This document shows, one piece after another, positions 1 to 8,636 of a DNA stretch of 64,000 nt (the first letter of the stretch is position 1; every line of letters starts with the position of its first letter). Position numbers and translations under genes: made by a program. Location: NCBI GenBank assembly GCA_965277025.1, contig OZ255706.1:1550001-1614000 (forward strand), read 5' to 3'. A model generated the notes under the pieces. It searched no databases. It was not told the origin of the DNA and saw nothing but the letters and a program-made list of their open reading frames with translations. Origin of the DNA: Methylomarinum sp965277025. Lineage in GTDB: Bacteria > Pseudomonadota > Gammaproteobacteria > Methylococcales > Methylomonadaceae.

Positions 1-653
1 TTGACAGCCAGATCGATCATACAACAGGTATGTTAATGCTGCGGGAAGGCAAGCCGCTGGATGTTTATTGCACCGACATGGTCAGGCAGGATTTGAGCAC
101 CGGTTTTCCCATTTTTAAAATGCTGGAAGATTATTGTACCGTCAATCATCATCCGATTCCTTGTGATGGCAGCAGTTTCACTATCCCAGGCATCGAGGAT
201 CTGCGTTTTTACAGTCACGCTCTGAAAAGCAAAGCGCCACCTTATTCGCCGCATCGGCATGATCCACATGAGGGCGATAATGTTGGTGTCATCATCGAAC
301 AAATCTCCACAGGCAAAAAGGTTTATTATTCGCCCGGCCTGGGTGAAATAGAGCCCCATGTGATGGCAGCCATGCAGGCGGCCGATTGCGTGATGGTTGA
401 TGGCACATTCTGGACCGATGACGAAATGTGTACGCAGAATATCAGCCCCAAACGCGCCCGGGAAATCGGTCATTTACCGCAATCCGGGCCTGGTGGAATG
501 GTCGAAGTGCTTAATGGAATTGAACAAACCCGCAAGATTTTGATTCATATCAATAATACCAATCCAATTTTAGACGAAGATTCAGCGCAGCGAAAAATAC
601 TGGATGAAGCCGGTATCGAGGTGGCCTTTGATGGCATGGAAATCAATTTATAA
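1..653 (+). CDS. pqqB: Coenzyme PQQ synthesis protein B (3' part; gene starts before the window)
   Basis: C-terminal about two thirds of PqqB, a metallo-beta-lactamase-fold protein needed for pyrroloquinoline quinone (PQQ) biosynthesis. The reading frame is open from base 3, and the ATG at 30 is only an internal methionine, so the true start lies upstream of the window. Family-typical segments are DSQIDHTTG at the very start, LREGKPLDVYC, and the VMVDGTFWTDDEM stretch. PqqB is normally about 300 residues; roughly 217 are visible here. It is followed after 11 bases by pqqC and then pqqD and pqqE, which confirms the assignment. PQQ is the cofactor of periplasmic methanol and glucose dehydrogenases, fitting a methylotroph. 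The catalytic role of PqqB is family knowledge and is not fully settled. Confidence 0.96.
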   Translation, partial: DSQIDHTTGMLMLREGKPLDVYCTDMVRQDLSTGFPIFKMLEDYCTVNHHPIPCDGSSFTIPGIEDLRFYSHALKSKAPPYSPHRHDPHEGDNVGVIIEQISTGKKVYYSPGLGEIEPHVMAAMQAADCVMVDGTFWTDDEMCTQNISPKRAREIGHLPQSGPGGMVEVLNGIEQTRKILIHINNTNPILDEDSAQRKILDEAGIEVAFDGMEINL

Positions 654-664
654 AGAGAAAAAAC

Positions 665-1399
665 ATGAGTTGTTGCGGAGACGATAAAAAGCCCTGGTCA
701 AGGGAAGAATTTGAAGCGCAGTTAAGGGCGATGGAGAAGTATTATCATATTCACCATCCCATGCATACCCTGATGAATGAAGGGAAGCTGAGCAAATCCC
801 AGTTACAGGGGTGGGTGGCAAACAGGTATTATTACCAGATCATGATTCCGATCAAGGATGCCAATATTCTGGCCAACTGTCCAGACCGTAAGACCCGCGC
901 GATCTGGATTCAACGCATCCTGGATCACGATGGCAGTCCTGATGATCCCGGCGGTATCGAAGTCTGGATTCAATTAGGCCAGGCCGTTGGTTTGACGCGC
1001 GAGGAAATCACCTCGCAGCAACATGTTTTGCCAGGGGTGCGTTTTGCCGTCGATGCCTATGTCAATTTTGCCCGGCGGGCAGACTGGAAAGAGGCGGCCA
1101 GTTCGTCATTGACGGAATTGTTCGCCCCCAAAATTCATCAGCAACGTCTGGATAACTGGCCTGAGCTTTATCCCTGGGTGGAAGATGAAGGCTATACCTA
1201 TTTCCGCAAGCGCTTGTCGGAAGCGCGGCGTGATGTCGAACATGGCCTGGAGATCACTCTGGATTGGTGTAAAACACGCGAACAACAAGACCGCATGCTG
1301 GAAATTCTGAAATTCAAGCTGGATGTGCTGTGGACTATGGCGGATGCCATGTATATGGCCTATGTCACAGAAATGCCGCCATATTTTAATGTTAAATAG
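665..1399 (+). CDS. pqqC: Pyrroloquinoline-quinone synthase PqqC
   Basis: PqqC is the cofactor-free oxidase that performs the last ring closure and eight-electron oxidation giving PQQ. The 244-residue length is normal for the family (about 250). Visible family segments are YYHIHHPMHTLMNEGKLS near the N-terminus, GWVANRYYYQIMIPIKD, and the LDHDG..DDPGGIEVW stretch around residues 92-105. The all-helical haem-oxygenase-like fold is inferred from the family. The start is an ATG 11 bases after the pqqB stop with a purine-rich GAGAAAAAAC before it. It lies in an operon with pqqB, pqqD and pqqE. Nothing looks damaged. Confidence 0.97.
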   Translation: MSCCGDDKKPWSREEFEAQLRAMEKYYHIHHPMHTLMNEGKLSKSQLQGWVANRYYYQIMIPIKDANILANCPDRKTRAIWIQRILDHDGSPDDPGGIEVWIQLGQAVGLTREEITSQQHVLPGVRFAVDAYVNFARRADWKEAASSSLTELFAPKIHQQRLDNWPELYPWVEDEGYTYFRKRLSEARRDVEHGLEITLDWCKTREQQDRMLEILKFKLDVLWTMADAMYMAYVTEMPPYFNVK

Positions 1400-1407
1400 G
1401 ATAAACC

Positions 1408-1680
1408 ATGGCTTTGGATAGCGAACAACCGATAAGTTTTTCACCGTTGCATCGCTTGCAGTGGGAAGAGGCTCAACAACGCTATATTATTTTATATCCC
1501 GAAGGGATGGTTGAGCTGAATCAAAGCTCGGCCGAAATTCTCAAGCTATGCGATGGCGAGCGAAAGTTGGCCGATATTGTGGCAGAGTTGGAGCAGAAGT
1601 TTTCCACTTCAGGGTTAATGGATGATATTCGTCAATTTTTGGAAATAGCACTGCAAAATGGCTGGATCAAGCAATCTTAA
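1408..1680 (+). CDS. pqqD: PQQ biosynthesis peptide chaperone PqqD
   Basis: PqqD is the small carrier that binds the precursor peptide PqqA and presents it to the radical-SAM enzyme PqqE. The 90 residues match the family length. The segments YPEGMVELNQSSAEIL and LCDGERKLADIVAEL are typical of the RRE (RiPP recognition element) fold. The gene starts 8 bases after pqqC and its 3' end overlaps the start of pqqE by 23 bases, which suggests translational coupling of the two partners. No fusion with pqqC is present, unlike in some other methylotrophs. Confidence 0.95.
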   Translation: MALDSEQPISFSPLHRLQWEEAQQRYIILYPEGMVELNQSSAEILKLCDGERKLADIVAELEQKFSTSGLMDDIRQFLEIALQNGWIKQS

Positions 1681-2794
1681 AATAACGCCACCTCGCTGGC
1701 TTTTAGCCGAGCTGAGTTACAAATGCCCGTTGCAGTGCCCGTACTGCTCCAATCCGTTGGATTACGCTAAATATGGTGATGAACTGTCGACAGAGGATTG
1801 GAAACGAGTCTTGACGCAAGCACGGAAAATGGGGGCAGTGCAGTTGGGTTTTTCCGGTGGCGAACCGTTGACCCGCCAGGATTTGCCTGAGCTGGTCAAG
1901 CATGCGCGGGAGCTGGGCTATTACTCCAACCTGATTACTTCCGGCTATGGCCTGGATGAAGCAAAAATTGTTCAGCTAAAACAGGCGGGGCTGGATCATA
2001 TCCAGGTCAGTATTCAGGCCAGCAGTCAGGAATTGAATGATCACCTGGCGGGGACAGAATCCTATCAACATAAGCAGGAAGTCGCCAAACTGGTGAAAAA
2101 ACATGGTTATCCGATGGTGCTATGCGTGGTCATTCATCGCGGAAATATCCATCAAATGCAGCAGATTCTGGAAATGGCGGAGTCGTTAGGGGCAGATTAT
2201 CTGGAGCTGGCCAATACGCAATATTATGGCTGGGCGCATTTGAATCGCGATTTATTACTGCCAACAAAAGAACAGTTCGACGAAGCAGAAAAAATTGCCC
2301 AGGCTTTTAAAGAAAAAGTGAATGGGCGCATGAAAATCTATTATGTCATTCCTGATTTTTATGAAGACCGGCCCAAAGCCTGTATGAACGGTTGGGGGAC
2401 GACTTTCCTGACTATCGCTCCTGATGGTGCTGCGCTGCCCTGTCATTCCGCCAGGGAATTGCCGGGAATGGAATGTCCTAATGTCAAAGATTACAGTATC
2501 GAGCAAATCTGGAATGAATCAAAAGCATTCAATTTTTTCCGTGGTTTTGACTGGATGAAAGAGCCTTGTCGTAGCTGTGATGAAAAGGAAAAAGATTACG
2601 GCGGCTGTCGATGTCAGGCCTATCTAATGACAGGTGATATGTACAACACAGATCCTGTTTGTAGCAAATCACCAGATCATGCTGTGATTGACGAGGCGAT
2701 TGCAGCGGCCAGAAAAGCAATGGAACAAGGAACAGAAAAGCCGCTTATATTTAGAAACAGTAAAAATTCCAAAAAGATAGCCTCATCACAATAG
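1658..2794 (+). CDS. pqqE: PqqA peptide cyclase PqqE (radical SAM)
   Basis: PqqE is a radical S-adenosylmethionine enzyme that crosslinks the Glu and Tyr side chains of PqqA, the first committed PQQ step. The CxxxCxxC cluster ligand motif is seen as C23, C27 and C30 (KCPLQCPYC). The GGEPL segment follows at about residue 68, and the C-terminal SPASM region carries further cysteines (CMNGWG, LPCHS, CRSCDEKEKDYGGCRCQ). The 378 residues are normal to slightly long. The ATG at 1658 lies inside pqqD. The last dozen residues (NSKNSKKIASSQ) are low-complexity, and their DNA recurs imperfectly about 150 bases downstream, so the C-terminal tail may have been altered by a local rearrangement. Confidence 0.96.
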   Translation: MAGSSNLKITPPRWLLAELSYKCPLQCPYCSNPLDYAKYGDELSTEDWKRVLTQARKMGAVQLGFSGGEPLTRQDLPELVKHARELGYYSNLITSGYGLDEAKIVQLKQAGLDHIQVSIQASSQELNDHLAGTESYQHKQEVAKLVKKHGYPMVLCVVIHRGNIHQMQQILEMAESLGADYLELANTQYYGWAHLNRDLLLPTKEQFDEAEKIAQAFKEKVNGRMKIYYVIPDFYEDRPKACMNGWGTTFLTIAPDGAALPCHSARELPGMECPNVKDYSIEQIWNESKAFNFFRGFDWMKEPCRSCDEKEKDYGGCRCQAYLMTGDMYNTDPVCSKSPDHAVIDEAIAAARKAMEQGTEKPLIFRNSKNSKKIASSQ

Positions 2795-2956
2795 AAGGGT
2801 TCAAAGGCATAACTTCTTCACATCTTTTTTATCGCGCCCATACTCCAGCTTTGTTGAAGCGGAGCATCTGGATCAGGGTTCCCAAGCGGGAGCTTGGGAA
2901 CCAGCAAAATAGTAAAAATCCTAAAAAGTTTAGCTCTTAACAATAGACGGGTATGA
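2758..2956. repeat. Imperfect direct duplication of the pqqE tail flanking a palindrome
   Basis: About 45 bases covering the pqqE 3' end (2762-2803, beginning AGTAAAAATTCC) recur with several changes at 2909-2951 (beginning AGTAAAAATCCT). Both arms end in CAATAGAAGGG / CAATAGACGGG. Between them lie about 100 bases containing the palindrome at 2878-2902 (GTTCCCAAGC GGGA GCTTGGGAAC). The palindrome type is a recurrent intergenic element in many bacteria. The layout suggests insertion of a palindromic unit together with duplication of flanking sequence. It may also act as a transcription barrier after the pqq operon. Confidence 0.6.
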
Positions 2957-2971
2957 AGAGGGGGGGATGGT

Positions 2972-3544
2972 TTAAAGCCCCGTCCACTCCTGATGCAAAC
3001 CCGCATCAATACCAAACATCTCTAAAATCCGGCCAACGGCCTCATCCACCATATCTCTGACTGAGTCTGATTTATTGTAAAACGCCGGCATGGGGGGGTA
3101 CATGATGGCGCCCATTTCCGTAGCGGCCGCCATATTGCGAATATGAGCCAGATTCAATGGTGTTTCACGCGGCATCAATAAAACTTTACGGCGTTCTTTT
3201 AGCTGCACATCGGCTGCCCGCGTAATCAGGTTATCGCCAAAACCATGTGCGATTGAAGCCAGGGTCTTCATTGAACAAGGCGCAATAATCATCCCTTCGG
3301 TTTTGAATGAACCGCTGGAGACAGCGGCGGCAATATCATTGATGCCATAAACTTTGTCGGCCAATGCCTGTAATGTGCTGCGATCCATATCCAGTTCAAA
3401 TTTCAGGTTGACCAGCCCGGCTGAGGAAATGATCAAATGACTTTCCCAGTTATCCAGTGTTTGCAGGACTTGTAACAGGCGGATACCATAAATGGCTCCG
3501 GTAGCGCCAGTCAAAGCGATAATGAGGCGTTTTTTTGCGGGCAT
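2972..3544 (-). CDS. ubiX: Flavin prenyltransferase UbiX
   Basis: UbiX prenylates FMN with dimethylallyl phosphate to make prenyl-FMN, the cofactor of the UbiD decarboxylase in ubiquinone synthesis. The 190-residue length equals the family norm. Diagnostic segments are the N-terminal ALTGATGAIYGIRLLQ FMN-binding loop, GSFKTEGMIIAPCSMKTLA in the middle, and LMPRETPLNLAHIRNM followed by PPMPAFYN near the C-terminus. The gene lies 20 bases downstream of the iminopeptidase gene on the same strand, so the two are probably co-transcribed. No ubiD is visible in the window. Confidence 0.95.
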   Translation of the reverse strand: MPAKKRLIIALTGATGAIYGIRLLQVLQTLDNWESHLIISSAGLVNLKFELDMDRSTLQALADKVYGINDIAAAVSSGSFKTEGMIIAPCSMKTLASIAHGFGDNLITRAADVQLKERRKVLLMPRETPLNLAHIRNMAAATEMGAIMYPPMPAFYNKSDSVRDMVDEAVGRILEMFGIDAGLHQEWTGL

Positions 3545-3564
3545 TGATGTTGTTCCTTAACGGA

Positions 3565-4512
3565 TTAAAGACGTTGCATAAAATTATCGGTAGCGGAAAC
3601 CAAAGCGTCAATCATTTCATCGCCGACTGCAATATGCCCGGCTGTCGGCAACACTTGAAAACCGGCGTGAGGCAATGCCTTGGACAGTGTGTATCCGGCT
3701 TCCGTGGGGCAAACCATATCGAGACGGCCGTGAATGATTTGGGTTGGGATATGCTTGATTTTGTCGCACTGTGCTATCACCTGGTTTTCTTCAATAAAAT
3801 AGTGATTTCGCGCGTAATGCAATTCTATCCTGACTTGTTTGAGCAAGGTTTCGATATCCTCAGGGTGTTCTCTGTTCGGTTGATAAAGATTACCCAGAGC
3901 CGTTTGCGCCCCCCAGTTTGACCAGGCTTGTGCGGCCTTGGTCGCAATGGTTGGATCGTCAGAAAAAACCGCTGTAATCAAAGCATTCAGTAAATGTTGC
4001 CTATGGGCGTCAGGAATACTGGCGAGCAGTTGTTCCCAGGCTTCCGGGTAAATCCGGCCAGCCCCGCCTTCGATAAACCAGTCCATGTCACGTTGTCTTG
4101 CCAGAAAAACACCGCGTAAAATTAAACCTGCGACAACAGCAGAATGTTGCTGGACATAAAGCAGAGCCAGTGTTGCCCCCCAAGAGCCGGCGAACAGCAG
4201 CCATTTTTCGAGATGCAATTGCTGACGAATTCTTTCCAGGTCATCAATTAACGCTTGGGTATGATTGTCCTCAAGTTCGCCAAAAGGTTCAGAACGTCCG
4301 CTGCCTCTCTGATCCAATAGAATGATATGATACTGTTCGGGGTTGAAAAACTGACGCTGTTCGGGGCGACAGCCGGAACAGGGGCCACCGTGTAGAAAAA
4401 CCACAGGAAAACCCGCCGGGTTACCGCATTGCTCTACATATATGCGATGGATACCGCCGGTTTCCAGATAAAAATGATGGAAAGGTTCTATGGCTGGGTA
4501 AAGTGATTTCAT
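3565..4512 (-). CDS. pip: Proline iminopeptidase (alpha/beta hydrolase)
   Basis: Cytoplasmic serine peptidase that releases N-terminal proline. The reading frame can extend to 4590, but family proteins begin close to MKSLYPAIEPF, so the ATG at 4512 is preferred (about 315 residues, the normal length). Visible motifs are the oxyanion HGGPCSGC, DQRGSGRS, and the nucleophile elbow GSWGATLAL containing the catalytic serine. A late IHGRLDMVCP segment carries the aspartate, and AGHIAVGDE provides the histidine. These are the signature elements of peptidase family S33. It is transcribed with ubiX. Confidence 0.93.
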   Translation of the reverse strand: MKSLYPAIEPFHHFYLETGGIHRIYVEQCGNPAGFPVVFLHGGPCSGCRPEQRQFFNPEQYHIILLDQRGSGRSEPFGELEDNHTQALIDDLERIRQQLHLEKWLLFAGSWGATLALLYVQQHSAVVAGLILRGVFLARQRDMDWFIEGGAGRIYPEAWEQLLASIPDAHRQHLLNALITAVFSDDPTIATKAAQAWSNWGAQTALGNLYQPNREHPEDIETLLKQVRIELHYARNHYFIEENQVIAQCDKIKHIPTQIIHGRLDMVCPTEAGYTLSKALPHAGFQVLPTAGHIAVGDEMIDALVSATDNFMQRL

Positions 4513-4865
4513 AAAGGTGTTTGAATAAAAAAGCAGGTTTGGTTGTGCGATCGGCTTTAACGGCGGACAGCTTTGCATCTGACAAGTCATCTACCCTATT
4601 TGCAAAAACAGGCTGTTATTATAAAGCCATAGGCACTTCTGGTTGAGTTAATCTTCATGCAAACAAAAATGTGAGGCAAAACACATTTTCTATCGCCTCT
4701 TGTCGGTGTATACTCATTGGACTTTGTTTTTTGATGATGGGATTCAAACTAATGGCTGAAAAAAACGTAAGTAAGCATTTGGCTCAACTGGAAAAGTTTT
4801 TTGCCAGTGGTAATCCTGCTTTGCAAAAAGCAATTAAAACTTTTCATGAGCTGGATCAGCTGGAA

Positions 4866-5989
4866 TAGATGTTACGCATTGACAACAGATCGAAATTTTG
4901 GGTTTAAATGATTCATATTTGGCATAAAGGTGTCGATAAACGAAGCCATAACATCGTTGAATAAATTCCGCTGTACGCTATAGCAATTATTAATCACGTC
5001 TGCAAAGCTCAATTTTTGTAATTGAACAAAGCCACAAATTGCAGAAAAAATATGATTATTTATTGCTCTTTTATTGCGAACCTGGAACCGCTCAATATTA
5101 CACACCTGCTTTATTGCCCGATGATATTGCTCAATCTGCCAATGCCTATCATGTTGTTCGGTAAATGCTTTCTTGTCAAAAACAGCGGTTTTTCTTCATC
5201 AGGTAGTGAACTTATGTAATGGCGAACTTGTTCTTTCAAGGTCGTCCGAAATAATTTCACATACCCAAAATTTTTGAGCCAAACCATTAAGCCGTCTTCC
5301 GGGATTTCTAATTGCCTGACTTGAACCCATGAACCTTTTTCAACAGAGACTAATCGATTACCTTCCACTGCAAAGAATAATCCTGTCTGATGATTTCTTA
5401 TCAATTTAAGATTATCCACGCAACTGTACCAGCTATCTCCTGTTACAAAACCAGGTTCTAGTCCCCAAGCTAATACTTCGGTCAGCATGTCTTGAAAATA
5501 GTCATTTTTTGTCTTTCCTTCCGCCTTATCGACCACCCGGAAATTCAGTGGTTGGTGTTTTCCTTGAATGTCTGTGTAGTACAACGTGATAAGATTGATT
5601 CCCTTGACTGCTCCATGATGTTTTCCCGACCAAAAATAACTGACATATGCCATATATTGGCTATAAGGTTTATCAAGAACACTATCGTCAACACTCAAGG
5701 TTCCGCCCTTTAAATTCAGGCTTGCGCTGGCTTCATTGTATAAATCTCGCCCAGTGTAATGCTCCCGATTTAGAAATCGATTTACGCTATCATGTGATAT
5801 TGACATGACTTCTCCTAATCGTCGACAACCAGCTTGTTTCGGCTCACTTAATAAAAAACCAATATACATGGGTAATGTACAGCAGGCTGTTGAGGGGCGT
5901 GTTATTTCTCTTATCAAGGTTTGCCTTGCATTGACTTTGGGATTTTTTAAACCCATAGTTTAACATTGCCTGTCAATGCGTAACTTCTA
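4866..5989 (-). mobile_element. IS701-like element, copy A (1124 bp), transposase frameshifted
   Basis: The terminal inverted repeats are TAGATGTTACGCATTGACA on the left (one mismatch to the other copies, which have TAGAAG) and its complement on the right. The element is flanked by the 5-bp duplication TGGAA (4861-4865 and 5990-5994). The single transposase gene on the minus strand has lost one base in a T run near 5190 compared with copies B to E. The product is therefore split into about 281 N-terminal residues and a separate C-terminal frame (4872-5105), and this copy is non-autonomous. It interrupts the dynamin-like gene. Confidence 0.93.
4872..5956 (-). pseudogene. IS701-like transposase, frameshifted (copy A)
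   Basis: DDE transposase of the IS4/IS701 superfamily. The other four copies encode 361 residues with a HDSVNRFLNREHY segment, the first catalytic aspartate in SVDDSVLDKP, a second in TGDSWYSC, and a glutamate in WQIEQYHRAIKQ. In this copy the frame is lost after SSLPDEEKP, so the glutamate region is out of frame with the rest. The family call comes from motif layout and could be refined by an ISfinder search. Confidence 0.88.
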
Positions 5990-6116
5990 TGGAATATGAT
6001 TTAGGGTTGTTGGATGAAGATGAAACAACGGCCCGAAAAGCCCCTTGATGGCCGATTATCAGTACAGTCGGTGGTCATACGCCCAGTAAAAATGAGTTTC
6101 TGGAACGTTTTCTTAA

Positions 6117-7502
6117 CAGGCTGTTGATTTAATCCAACCTGGAGGCCGCATTGTTTCGTTGCCATAATTGGCATTTGATTACATAACTAATTGTTATTTA
6201 TGGTAAAATGATTCAATCCATTTGATATTCCCCGATTTTTTATTTGTTATGCGCGGCATTGATTATACCCAAAACGAATTATTCAGTTATCGGACGCTGG
6301 AATCTAGAATTCCGGGTGATCATCCTTTACGCAAACTACGATATTTGGTCGATATTCTATTGACTACTTTGGATGAGGAGTTCGATGACCTGTATTCCCG
6401 ACGGGGCCGGGCGTCAATTCCTCCCGAGCGTTTACTCCGTGCCAGTTTGTTGCAAATCCTGTTTTCCATTCGTTCGGAGCGGCAACTGATCGAACACATT
6501 GATTTCAATCTGCTGTATCGTTGGTTTGTCGGCTTATCAATGGATGATGAGGTTTGGGATCATTCAACGTTCAGCGCCAATCGTGACCGTCTATTGAATG
6601 AGCGCGTGAGTCGTTTGTTTTTTGATCGTGTGCTGTGCCTGGCCGAATGGCAGGATTTAGTCTCAGACGAACACTTTTCGGTTGATGGCACGCTAATCAA
6701 GGCCTGGGCTTCTGTGAAAAGCGTCAAGGCCAAAGACGGTTCGAGCCGGCCGCCGGAGGATTCCACCCGCAATCCGGGTGTCAACTTCAAAGGCGAGAAA
6801 CGCTGTAACGACACGCATGAATCGACAACGGACCCGGAAGCAAGGATGTATAAAAAAAGTCAGGGCGATAAAGCCCAACTCGCTTTTCCGGGCCATGCAC
6901 TCATGGAAAATCGCCATGGTTTGGTCATCGATGTTGAAGTGACCCAGGCGACAGGAACGGCCGGGCGGGAGGCGGCGACAAAAATGATCAAACGCAGTGT
7001 CAAAAAAGCGGGTGCCACAGTGGGCAGTGACAAAAACTATGATACCCAAAACTTCGTTGCCGAACTACGCGCAATGAAGGTGACCCCGCATGTGACTCAA
7101 AAAGCGAAAGGTTCGGCGATTGACAAGCGGACGACCCGACACCCAGGCTATACCAGCAGTCTCAAAATCCGTAAACGGATCGAAGAAGTCTTTGGCTGGA
7201 GCAAAACTGTTGGGGGATTACGTCAAACCCGATTTCGCGGAGTGAAAAAAGTGACTGCCCAAACCGTATTCACCTTCGCAGCGTATAATCTGACCCGCCT
7301 GATGACCCTGTTACAATGGCGTTATTCAACTGCGCAGGCACCGTTGTGCCTGAAATCCGCCAAAAGGCGGAAATAAAGCCTCGAAAGGGCAATATAAACC
7401 GGCTGATACCGGAAAACCTGGCTAATCAGGCCATCCAGAGGTAAATTTAACCCAAAATGAAGGGCTGGAGCCGGAGGCATAGGGGCGTTTTTCAACAGCC
7501 TG
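6117..7502 (+). mobile_element. IS5-family element, copy 1 (1386 bp)
   Basis: The ends are CAGGCTGTTGA on the left and TCAACAGCCTG on the right, flanked on both sides by TTAA (6113-6116 and 7503-7506). Removing the element and one TTAA restores an uninterrupted frame in the dynamin-like gene (RFLKSSAYSNP). This supports TTAA as the duplicated target. It carries one apparently intact transposase gene. A second copy at 45839-48352 has identical ends and the same TTAA target. Confidence 0.93.
6249..7376 (+). CDS. IS5-family transposase
   Basis: DDE transposase of about 375 residues. The ATG at 6249 (MRGIDYTQNELFSY) is preferred over an upstream TTG because it matches the usual family start. Segments seen are IPPERLLRASLLQILFSIRSERQL (DUF772-type N-terminal region), the first aspartate in FSVDGTLIKAWAS, a second in GSDKNYDTQ, and the glutamate in RIEEVFGWSK. 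No internal damage is visible. The protein inserts its element at TTAA in both copies seen here. Confidence 0.92.
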   Translation: MRGIDYTQNELFSYRTLESRIPGDHPLRKLRYLVDILLTTLDEEFDDLYSRRGRASIPPERLLRASLLQILFSIRSERQLIEHIDFNLLYRWFVGLSMDDEVWDHSTFSANRDRLLNERVSRLFFDRVLCLAEWQDLVSDEHFSVDGTLIKAWASVKSVKAKDGSSRPPEDSTRNPGVNFKGEKRCNDTHESTTDPEARMYKKSQGDKAQLAFPGHALMENRHGLVIDVEVTQATGTAGREAATKMIKRSVKKAGATVGSDKNYDTQNFVAELRAMKVTPHVTQKAKGSAIDKRTTRHPGYTSSLKIRKRIEEVFGWSKTVGGLRQTRFRGVKKVTAQTVFTFAAYNLTRLMTLLQWRYSTAQAPLCLKSAKRRK

Positions 7503-8636
7503 TTAAAAGTTCAGCGTACAGTAATCCCCATAAATTCACCATTTTTCAATATACCTCTCAGCCAACATCGGCAACTTTACCGGGAACAGCAGTCGATGCC
7601 GATCATCGCTTGCCTTTTTATCAGGTCAGTCGTGACATTGACCGTATCGCTCCCGGAGAAGGCAATAAGCTGAATGCTTATCTTGAACTGGTGACAGTCA
7701 ATAGTGATACTATAAAAGGCAAATTGTTAATTGATACACCGGTATTGGGAACACAAAAAAATCACGATGTCATTCAATTGTTATTGAACAAAACCATTGA
7801 AATGTCTGATCTGTGTCTGGTGTTTACCGATTTGTTCGAAGCGGAACAGGAGTTGACTAAAGAGACTGTCGAAATGATTATCGCCAATCAGGACAGTAAC
7901 AAATTCCTGTTTGTCATCGATCATTCCGAACTCAGTCTGGAAACTTCACGTATTGCCGAGATTATAGGAACCTGGCGTAGACGCCTGTTAGGGCTGGGCA
8001 TTACTTCTGGTGAGTTTGTCGTTTTGACTCAGACAGGTGATTTCGCTGCGATTCAGCGGCGTATCAATAACCTGGATACAGATCGCTCCTGTCGAATTCT
8101 GCATGTGCTGGAAAAAAGCATTCGCGCTGTCGAGGATGTTTACGCGCCGGAAGTGCGCACCGCGATTGAAACCTGGAAAGATCGCACCAATATGACCACC
8201 TTGATTGTATTGGGTTTTTTTGTGACAATATTATTGTTCGCCGAAATTACCATGGGGGTGCTGGATATATTGATCGATCCTATTATCGGCCCATTATTCT
8301 TGTTGGTGCTTATAGCCATTTTGTTGCCAATGCATTTAATTGTGGGTAAAGTTCATGCAAAACTTCTCTTGAGCCAATTGCATGAACGGCAACGGCAATT
8401 GAATATTCCGGAAAACCTGGCAGGTATGTTTGAAAAAAGCTTGAGTTCTTGGCGGACTGTTTTGCCGGTAAAATCCACCATTGCGGATAGCAAAAAATAT
8501 CGTAAACGCTTGCAACAATTACTGGAAAAAAGCAAGGATCTGGTTCAGTCTTTGAATGACCAGTTCAGCCATTTCCAACAGGAATCACTGGAACCCTATG
8601 AATTTTCTCATGATGTAACAGAGACTTACAATAACA

